Assembly: GCA_017505675.1 (NCBI GenBank)
Contig: JAFVOV010000017.1
Span: 1-17,710, forward strand
DNA from: Clostridia bacterium
Lineage (GTDB): Bacteria > Bacillota > Clostridia > Christensenellales > Borkfalkiaceae
Length of the DNA stretch: 17,710 nt
Direction of reading: 5' to 3'
In this document: positions 11,840 to 17,710 of the stretch, one piece after another
Numbering within the stretch: the stretch's first letter is position 1
Layout: every line of letters begins with the position of its first letter
Position numbers and translations under genes: made by a program
Notes under the pieces: generated by a model
Databases searched by the model: none
Told to the model about the DNA's origin: nothing
The model's input: the letters and a program-made list of their open reading frames with translations, nothing else

Positions 11840-11862
11840 AGTAATGATTACTATTATTATAA
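11840..11862. promoter_or_regulatory. Per box(es) upstream of perR
   Basis: On the minus strand TTATAATAATAGTAA (11848-11862) matches the TTATAAT-N-ATTATAA Per-box consensus at 12 of its 14 defined positions. It overlaps the -10 box. A second, overlapping dyad AGTAAT-G-ATTACT lies at 11840-11852, also of 7-1-7 Fur-family form. Together they fit repression by the adjacent PerR. Confidence 0.75.
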
Positions 11863-11884
11863 TCAACATAACACTATATGTCAA
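11856..11884 (-). promoter_or_regulatory. Consensus promoter of the perR operon
   Basis: Minus-strand TTGACA (11879-11884), 17-nt spacer, TATAAT (11856-11861), all positions matching. Overlap with the Per box places the operon under PerR control. Confidence 0.85.
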
Positions 11885-11958
11885 CTATTTTTACAAAGTT
11901 TTTTTAATTTTTTAAAAAATCTTTTAGCAACGATTATTTATATACATTATATAATATA

Positions 11959-13860
11959 TTATAAATTTTCAAGTTCGTTAAGCCAAAGCGAAGACACCGC
12001 ATCAGACGGCATTTTCCAGTCGCCACGCGGAGAAAGCGTAACAGTACCCACCTTTACACCGTCAGGAACGCAAGAACGCTTCAACTGCTGGTTAAAGAAT
12101 CTGCGAACGAAAGTTTTAAGCCATTTAAGAATAGTTTCTTTCTTAAAATCACCATTAAAGGTTTCACAAGCGATATAATAAATTTTTGCAGGTGAAAAAC
12201 CTTTTCTAATCATATTATACAAATAAAAATCGTGTAAAATATAAGGTCCTACAATATCTTCCGTTTTTTGTGAAATTGCGTCGTTTTCAGCAGGCAAAAG
12301 TTCAGGGCTTACGGGCGTATCTAAAATATCCGATAACACCGCTTTTAATTTGCCTTTGCTCTTTTTAGCGTAAACTTCAACTATGTGGCGAACCAAAGTT
12401 TTAGGTACGGAACAGTTTACACCGTACATTGACATATGGTCGCCGTTATACGTTGCCCAACCAAGCGCAAGTTCAGATAAGTCCCCCGTACCAACTACTA
12501 AACCGTTATTCATATTAGCCATATCCATAAGAACTTGAGTGCGTTCCCTTGCTTGAGCGTTTTCATAAGTAACGTCATATAAGTTTTCAGGGTGTTTTAA
12601 GTCTTTTAAATGCCTAATAACAGACTTTGTTATATCTATTTTTTTAAGAGTTACACCTAGCGCCTTTGCAAGTTTTATCGTGTTTTGGAAAGTTCTTGAA
12701 GTAGTGCCAAAACACGGCATAGTAACCGCAACCACGTCTTTAAGCGGTCTACCCAACTTTTTCATTGCGGTAACGGCAACCAAAATTGCAAGGGTTGAAT
12801 CTAGACCGCCTGAAAGCCCCAACACCGCGCTAGACGCGTGTGAATGGCTTATTCTCTTTTTAAGACCTTCCGCTTGCATGTTGAGTATTTTTTCCGCCCT
12901 TTCGGTTAAATTCCCACCGTCCATAGGCACGAAAGGCGTTTTTTCATATACACGGGTAAGCGCTCCGTTACCTTCCGCAGTAAACTGCACGCGTTCATAA
13001 CCGTCGTCACGCAATTCGCCGTTAAATATCTTTATTCTTTCACTTTCTATAAAAGACGCGTCGATTTCTGAAACGGTCAAGTTGCCGTTAAAATCACCGC
13101 TATCAATAAGAACCGTTCCGTTTTCCGCAATTACTTTTTGACCGCCGTAAACGCAATCCGTAGTAGATTCCCCGTCCCCAGATTCCGCGTAAACGTAACC
13201 ACAAACGATTTTACCGCTATGCGCTTTAACGGTTTCCCTAATATATTCAGTCTTACCAACCGACGCGCAGACTGAAGATAAATTTACTATGATATTCGCT
13301 CCGTTTAGCGCGTGATAAGTTGATGGTGATAACGGTGAGAATAAATCGCTCCCTATTTCCGCCGAAACCGTAAACTGTGCATTAGAGCGGTTTTCAAAAA
13401 TAATTTTATTGCCGAAAGGTATTTTTTGCCCAAACAGTTCAATCGTTTGGTTTTCATACGGACATTCCGCAAAATATCTCGTATCAGAATACCCGTTATA
13501 AGCGCGCATTACCGTTTTAGGTATAACGGCAAGCACCTTTCCTGCGTTAATTGCTATTGCAACGTTATAAATTTGATTGCCCTTTTTTATAGGCGCGCCT
13601 ATAAAAACAAGAGCGCTTTTATTTGCCGTGCTATCGGTAATTTTTTTAACTGCCGTTAGCGCGCCTTTAATTAAAGTTTCAGAATAAAATAAATCCCCGC
13701 AAGTTGCGCCCGTTACAGAAAGTTCTGGGAATACTATCAATTCCGCGTGTTTTGCAACCGCAGCGTCAATAGCGCCTATAATATTGTTAGCATTAAATTC
13801 CGTGTCCGCAACCCTTAATTCTGGCGAAGCGCAAGCAGTTTTAACAAACCCGTATTTCAT
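11959..13860 (-). CDS. nadE: NAD+ synthetase with amidase domain lacking its nucleophile
   Basis: This 633-residue two-domain protein makes NAD+ from deamido-NAD+ with ATP and ammonia. The N-terminal nitrilase-type domain (about 1-275) would supply ammonia from glutamine. Its Glu (E46 in FPELS) and Lys (K115 in VIPKT) are present. The segment that reads E-I-C-E-D-L in active relatives is AEIGSDLF here, putting Gly170 in the place of the catalytic Cys. The C-terminal synthetase domain (about 320-633) has the ATP loop LGLSGGLDST (347-356), VVGTGDLSELALGWAT and SVPKTLV, all intact. The N-terminal half otherwise keeps the family pattern (PPS-like SPSTYHA, IIVNLSS, GESTTD). So the synthetase is probably active with free ammonia or an unusual donor; this is inference. 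AAGGAG precedes the ATG by about 6 nt. It has its own promoter and no clear GC-rich terminator. Confidence 0.93.
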   Translation of the reverse strand: MKYGFVKTACASPELRVADTEFNANNIIGAIDAAVAKHAELIVFPELSVTGATCGDLFYSETLIKGALTAVKKITDSTANKSALVFIGAPIKKGNQIYNVAIAINAGKVLAVIPKTVMRAYNGYSDTRYFAECPYENQTIELFGQKIPFGNKIIFENRSNAQFTVSAEIGSDLFSPLSPSTYHALNGANIIVNLSSVCASVGKTEYIRETVKAHSGKIVCGYVYAESGDGESTTDCVYGGQKVIAENGTVLIDSGDFNGNLTVSEIDASFIESERIKIFNGELRDDGYERVQFTAEGNGALTRVYEKTPFVPMDGGNLTERAEKILNMQAEGLKKRISHSHASSAVLGLSGGLDSTLAILVAVTAMKKLGRPLKDVVAVTMPCFGTTSRTFQNTIKLAKALGVTLKKIDITKSVIRHLKDLKHPENLYDVTYENAQARERTQVLMDMANMNNGLVVGTGDLSELALGWATYNGDHMSMYGVNCSVPKTLVRHIVEVYAKKSKGKLKAVLSDILDTPVSPELLPAENDAISQKTEDIVGPYILHDFYLYNMIRKGFSPAKIYYIACETFNGDFKKETILKWLKTFVRRFFNQQLKRSCVPDGVKVGTVTLSPRGDWKMPSDAVSSLWLNELENL

Positions 13861-13902
13861 AAAATTCTCCTTTTTTTGAAAATTTCGCGTTTTTATAATT
13901 CT

Positions 13903-13931
13903 ATTTTACACCGTTTTTTTAAATTTTGCAA
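13903..13931 (-). promoter_or_regulatory. Promoter of nadE
   Basis: Minus-strand TTGCAA (13926-13931), 17-nt spacer, TAAAAT (13903-13908). It lies about 42 nt upstream of the nadE ATG and just after the terminator of the gal operon. Confidence 0.6.
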
Positions 13932-13945
13932 TAATTTTTGCAAAT

Positions 13946-13988
13946 AAAAAACGGCAAAATTTGCGTTTTTTGCAAATTTTACCGTTTT
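13946..13988 (-). terminator. Terminator of the methyltransferase-galT-galE operon
   Basis: AAAATTTGC (13956-13964) pairs with GCAAATTTT (13972-13980). After one mismatch CGG/CCG and AAAA/TTTT extend the stem to 13948 and 13988. A T run follows on the minus strand. It begins 16 nt after the galE stop. Confidence 0.8.
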
Positions 13989-14004
13989 GTGTTTTTGTAG
14001 TTTT

Positions 14005-15018
14005 TTAATTCCCGTACCCGTCGGGGTTTTTAGTTTGCCAGTTCATAGCGTCACGGCACATATCTTCTAAAGTTTTTGTCGCTTCAAAGCCTAAAACTTC
14101 TTTAGCGTAAGACGGGTCTGCATAACATTCGTCAATATCGCCAGGACGGCGTGGCATAATTTTATAAGGTATGGGTTTTCCGGTAACCTTTTCAAACGCT
14201 TTAACCATATCTAAAACGCTATAGCCTTTACCCGTACCAAGATTAACGATTAAAAGACCGGGGTTCTCTGCAAGTTTATTTACCGCAAGAACGTGACCTT
14301 TTGCAAGGTCAACTACGTGAATATAATCTCTTACGCCCGTTCCGTCAGGTGTATCGTAATCGTCACCAAACACGCCTAAATATTCGCGCTTACCAACTGC
14401 AACTTGAGTTATGTATGGGCAAAGGTTGTTGGGTATACCCTTGGGGTCTTCGCCTATTTCACCAGACGCGTGCGCGCCTATCGGGTTAAAGTATCTTAAA
14501 ATAGCGATATTAAAGGTCGGGTCTGATTTATATAAATCTTTAAGAATATATTCAATAAACAATTTAGTGCTACCGTAAGGATTAGAAGTAGAAAGCGGGA
14601 AATCTTCTTTAATAGGCACGCTTTCAGGTTTTCCGTAAACGGTTGCTGAAGATGAAAACACCAAGTTTTTAACGTTGTGTTCACGCATCTTAAACGCCAA
14701 AATCAAAAGCCCTTCAATATTATTTTCATAATATTCTAAAGGTTTTGCGCAAGATTCGCCAACGGCTTTAAGCCCTGCAAAGTTAATAACCGCGTCAATT
14801 TTATTTTCGTTAAAAATCTTATCTAAAATCGCGCCGTCACGAATATCGCCTTCATAAAATTTAATTTTTGTTCCGGTAATTTTTTCCACCCTTTTAACGG
14901 CTTCATACTTACTGTTCATAAAGTTATCAATACAAACAACGGTATGCCCCGCATCCATCAATTCTATCATTGTGTGTGAGCCAATGTATCCTGCCCCACC
15001 TGTTACTAAAACGTTCAT
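14005..15018 (-). CDS. galE: UDP-glucose 4-epimerase
   Basis: This 337-residue protein interconverts UDP-galactose and UDP-glucose in the cytoplasm with tightly bound NAD+. The Rossmann motif TGGAGYIGS (6-14) binds the cofactor. The catalytic residues of the extended SDR family are S124 (in FSSSATVYG) and Y148-x-x-x-K152 (NPYGSTK). RYFNPIGAH and the C-terminal RPGDIDECYAD are typical of GalE. Length is normal. AAGGAG lies 6 nt before the ATG, and the gene follows galT by 22 nt, forming the end of the Leloir part of the operon. It may also serve exopolysaccharide or wall sugar synthesis. Confidence 0.96.
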   Translation of the reverse strand: MNVLVTGGAGYIGSHTMIELMDAGHTVVCIDNFMNSKYEAVKRVEKITGTKIKFYEGDIRDGAILDKIFNENKIDAVINFAGLKAVGESCAKPLEYYENNIEGLLILAFKMREHNVKNLVFSSSATVYGKPESVPIKEDFPLSTSNPYGSTKLFIEYILKDLYKSDPTFNIAILRYFNPIGAHASGEIGEDPKGIPNNLCPYITQVAVGKREYLGVFGDDYDTPDGTGVRDYIHVVDLAKGHVLAVNKLAENPGLLIVNLGTGKGYSVLDMVKAFEKVTGKPIPYKIMPRRPGDIDECYADPSYAKEVLGFEATKTLEDMCRDAMNWQTKNPDGYGN

Positions 15019-15040
15019 AACAATCTCCTTATATATAAAT

Positions 15041-16582
15041 TTATTTAATATTAAACGAATTTAAAAATTTCTCAAAACCTGCGTTACCAACGGCGTCATC
15101 CTTAAACACAGCGGTGTTAAACAATATGTTTTTGCAAACCAAGTTGACGTATTCCGTAACTCGCTTTTCCGCATCAGCCATATTGTCAGATAACCCTTCG
15201 CTTATAAGTTCTGCAATCATATTTCTATGCGCGTACAAATAATTTTCAGCGTTTTCAATTTCAGTTTTATCGTATTTAACTTTACCACAAAGAAGTTCCG
15301 CTATCATATTGAGTTGCTTCTTTAATCTTCCGGGAAGAATAAACAAACCCATTGCTTCAATTAGCCCGATACCTTCTTTCTTGATGTTGTGATATTCGGG
15401 ATGCGCGTGGAATATTCCATCTGGGAATTCTTCGTTAGTGCGGTTATTGCGTAATATTATATCTAAAATATAACTATCCCCGCACTTTCTTGCAACGGGT
15501 GAAAGCGAATTGTGCCTTACTTCACCGCTGTTAGCGTAAATATCACATTCTTCACAAGTGAATTTTTCCCACTCTTTTATAATATCGGTTGCAAGCGCGG
15601 CAATTTCCGCCCTATTTTTGCTTTCAAGGCGCAAAACGCTATTATACCAGTCAACCCTACCGACGGAAACGCTAGCGTATTTTTCCGAACGATATTTCTT
15701 TTTTAACGGCGCTTTATGCATAGGCATCAAATATCCGCCGCCCTGAAAATGTTCGTGATTTAATATTGAACCGCCTATTATCGGTAGCGCCGCGTTAGAG
15801 CCAACCATATAATTAGGGAAATAATCAACGAAGTCTAAAACCTTAACAACCGTATCTTCCGCAATATGCATAGGCGCGTGCTTATTTGATATCGCTATCA
15901 TGTGTTCGTTAAAATACGCGTAAGGCGAATATTGAACGAACCAGTCTTCCCCGCCGAGTTTTAACGAAATCGTTCTAATATTTTCTCTTGCAGGGTGAGT
16001 AAGCGTACCTTCAAAACCTTCGTTTTCTTTACAAAGTAGGCATAAAGGATATTTACCTTTCTTATTACCAGCCGCCGTTAAAAGTTTTGCGATTTCTTTA
16101 TTATCTTTTTCAGGCTTACTTAAATTAACGGTAATTTCCAAATACCTATCACCATCAGGATACGTCCACTTTAAGTTGCGCCCGATAGCAGTTTTTTGAA
16201 CGTAATTATTTTTTACTGAAAGGTCGTAAAAGTATTCACACGCTTTTATAATGCCCTGTTCAGCCTTTATTTTGCAAAAAGTTTCATTTACCTTTGACGG
16301 CAACGGTGAAAGTATACCCATAATATAAGTAGAATAAAGATTTTCATATCCCTTTTCTATCAAGCCTTTACTTAAAGCGTAATCTTCAATCTCGCTAACG
16401 ATAATATCGGGAACGGTTAAAGCATCAATAAAACTTAAATCCCCTGCGTCTTCACAAGGCTCGCTTAACTTAAACTCACGGAGCAAAAGGTTGCGCGTGT
16501 AAATTTCATCACGCGGATTTAAGTGCAAAAACTTTTCCGCATATCTAATCAATTTTTCAACTAAAATTTTACCGTCTGTCAT
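15041..16582 (-). CDS. galT: UDP-glucose--hexose-1-phosphate uridylyltransferase, class II
   Basis: This 513-residue protein is of the class II (Bacillota) type, which is about 500 residues and distinct from the 350-residue E. coli form. It exchanges UMP between UDP-glucose and galactose-1-phosphate in the Leloir pathway. The active-site region is ILNHEHFQGGGYLMP, with H276 and H278. PARENIRTI (about 198-206), the HMIAISNKHAPM segment and VRHNSLSPVARK are also family features. Its ATG overlaps the stop of the methyltransferase gene by the shared ATGA, so translation is likely coupled. galE follows by 22 nt. No galactokinase gene is in the window. Confidence 0.95.
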   Translation of the reverse strand: MTDGKILVEKLIRYAEKFLHLNPRDEIYTRNLLLREFKLSEPCEDAGDLSFIDALTVPDIIVSEIEDYALSKGLIEKGYENLYSTYIMGILSPLPSKVNETFCKIKAEQGIIKACEYFYDLSVKNNYVQKTAIGRNLKWTYPDGDRYLEITVNLSKPEKDNKEIAKLLTAAGNKKGKYPLCLLCKENEGFEGTLTHPARENIRTISLKLGGEDWFVQYSPYAYFNEHMIAISNKHAPMHIAEDTVVKVLDFVDYFPNYMVGSNAALPIIGGSILNHEHFQGGGYLMPMHKAPLKKKYRSEKYASVSVGRVDWYNSVLRLESKNRAEIAALATDIIKEWEKFTCEECDIYANSGEVRHNSLSPVARKCGDSYILDIILRNNRTNEEFPDGIFHAHPEYHNIKKEGIGLIEAMGLFILPGRLKKQLNMIAELLCGKVKYDKTEIENAENYLYAHRNMIAELISEGLSDNMADAEKRVTEYVNLVCKNILFNTAVFKDDAVGNAGFEKFLNSFNIK

Positions 16583-17710
16583 CTATCCACCTTTCCATAA
16601 TAATAGTAATATTTACATTCTCGGTTAGAGTTATAAAGTTTCCTTTCCCTATCCGCCCTTAAACCGAAATTCTTTTCAAAATTTTTAGCGCTAGTTATAA
16701 TAAACGCCGACCAACCGTCAAGATTTTTATAAACGTTCCCAAGCGACTTATAGCACGCTTCGGCTTCCTTTATATCGTAAACGCGCTCACCGTACGGCGG
16801 GTTGGTAACTATAGTACCGCACCTTAAATTAGTCTTAAAATTTTTAACGTCTAAAACCGAAAAGTTGATTTTATCTTTAACGCCTGCGCGCTCTGCGTGG
16901 CGCTTTGCAAGTTTAATCGCTTTAGGGTCAATATCAGACGCAAAAAAATCAAGTTTAACCGTTCTATCTTCTTTATCAAGCGCTTCTTCAAAGGCAAGGT
17001 CAAAATATTTTTTGTCAAAATTCGACCAGTCGTTAAAAGAAAACCTGCGCCCCTTTCCGCCTGCGATATTCATTGCAATTCTTGCCGCTTCTATAGCGAT
17101 AGTTCCAGAGCCACAGAAAGGGTCTAAAAACGGTCTTTCCTTATAAAAATCGCTTAACAGCAATAACGCTGACGCAAGGGTTTCTTTTATAGGCGCAATA
17201 CCCACTAAATCACGATAACCGCGTTTATGCAGTCCCGCCCCGCTAGTGTTTAAATATAGCGTAACGGTATCTTTAAATATAGAAAATTCCACCGCGTATT
17301 CCGCGCCCGTTTCTTCTAAACGCCTTACGCCGTGATACGAACAAAGCCTATCAGATATTGCCTTTTTTATTATACTTTGGCAAGCAGAAACTGCGTAAAG
17401 TTGGCTTTTAACGCATTTGCCGTTTACGGTTACGCGTGAAAATAGCGGAAAATAATCTTCCGCTCTAAACTCTTTAACCCCGTCAAAAAGTTCGTCAAAA
17501 GTAGTAGCGGTAAATTCTTTAAGTTTAATATAAACTCTATCGGCGCAACGCAAAAACAAATTGCAACGCGCAACTGCAAGCGCATCACCCGTAAAAGTTA
17601 ACGCGCCGTTTACTGCAGGAACTTCCCCGTAGCCTAAACGCAAAAGTTCGCTTTTTACTACCTTTTCAACACCCGACGCGGTTGTTACCGTTATATCAAA
17701 TTTTTCGGCA
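16579..17710 (-). CDS. THUMP-domain SAM-dependent RNA methyltransferase (5' end cut by window)
   Basis: The reading frame is open to the window edge. The visible part starts AEKFDITVTTASGVEKVV, which looks like the very beginning of the family, so only a few residues are missing; about 376 are present. A THUMP-like RNA-binding N-terminal half (to about 165) precedes a Rossmann methyltransferase domain with motif I FLDPFCGSGTIAIEAA (in two pieces) and the catalytic NPPYG motif of base N-methyltransferases. Relatives are YpsC of Bacillus and the RlmL part of E. coli, which methylates guanine N2 in 23S rRNA. The exact target here is not known. It is the first gene visible in the operon and overlaps galT by 4 nt. 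An internal TTG (17641-17643) is not the start because the upstream residues are conserved-looking. Confidence 0.9.
   Translation of the reverse strand, partial: AEKFDITVTTASGVEKVVKSELLRLGYGEVPAVNGALTFTGDALAVARCNLFLRCADRVYIKLKEFTATTFDELFDGVKEFRAEDYFPLFSRVTVNGKCVKSQLYAVSACQSIIKKAISDRLCSYHGVRRLEETGAEYAVEFSIFKDTVTLYLNTSGAGLHKRGYRDLVGIAPIKETLASALLLLSDFYKERPFLDPFCGSGTIAIEAARIAMNIAGGKGRRFSFNDWSNFDKKYFDLAFEEALDKEDRTVKLDFFASDIDPKAIKLAKRHAERAGVKDKINFSVLDVKNFKTNLRCGTIVTNPPYGERVYDIKEAEACYKSLGNVYKNLDGWSAFIITSAKNFEKNFGLRADRERKLYNSNRECKYYYYYGKVDR

Noticed and set aside
12680..13659. Plus-strand ORFs of 106 and 77 codons
   Set aside because: Antisense shadows of nadE without motifs or ribosome binding sites.
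16802..17146. Plus-strand ORFs of 114 and 76 codons
   Set aside because: Antisense to the methyltransferase domain; composition is that of a shadow frame.

Overview
The window is AT-rich DNA that reads as a chromosomal segment of a low-GC, anaerobic Bacillota (Clostridia-type) bacterium. The evidence is the AGGAG-type ribosome binding sites, TTGACA/TATAAT promoters, a Bacillus-type LexA box, a PerR peroxide-defence operon with reverse rubrerythrin and rubredoxin, a PdaB-like deacetylase of the kind found in spore formers, and a class II GalT. The species cannot be named from this sequence. Almost everything lies on the minus strand; only three genes (2964-3704, about 4510-7122, 10132-10404) are on the plus strand.

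Layout. 1-500: tRNA-Ala(CGC) and tRNA-Leu(GAG), both minus. Between them is a structured block that carries a second copy of the first 20 nt of the tRNA-Ala region. 516-2756: a membrane-anchored lytic transglycosylase and a PutP-type Na+/proline symporter. 2964-7122: two plus-strand exported, C-terminally anchored proteins with SH3-like regions. They flank a minus-strand gene of unknown function (3705-4241) that has a near-perfect SOS box upstream. 7192-8695: a tandem-OB-fold SSB-like protein and a PdaB-like polysaccharide deacetylase. 8872-10404: a two-helix membrane peptide, then a LysR regulator divergent from a small PQ-loop/SemiSWEET-like membrane protein. 10498-11823: the peroxide operon perR, reverse rubrerythrin, a 43-residue rubredoxin and a Bfd-like ferredoxin, under a consensus promoter overlapped by a Per box. 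11959-13860: two-domain NAD+ synthetase whose amidase domain has Gly where the catalytic Cys is expected. 14005-17710: an operon of THUMP/SAM RNA methyltransferase (truncated by the window end), galT and galE.

How the genes work together. PerR senses peroxide, and its operon encodes the reductase and the small iron-sulfur or iron carriers that can feed it. GalT and GalE are two of the Leloir-pathway enzymes; no galactokinase is in the window. The transglycosylase, the deacetylase and the SH3-domain proteins all point to the envelope. The best leads for something undescribed are the SOS-boxed gene between the two SH3-type surface proteins, the tRNA-head/hairpin block at 245-360, and the NAD+ synthetase with a missing nucleophile.
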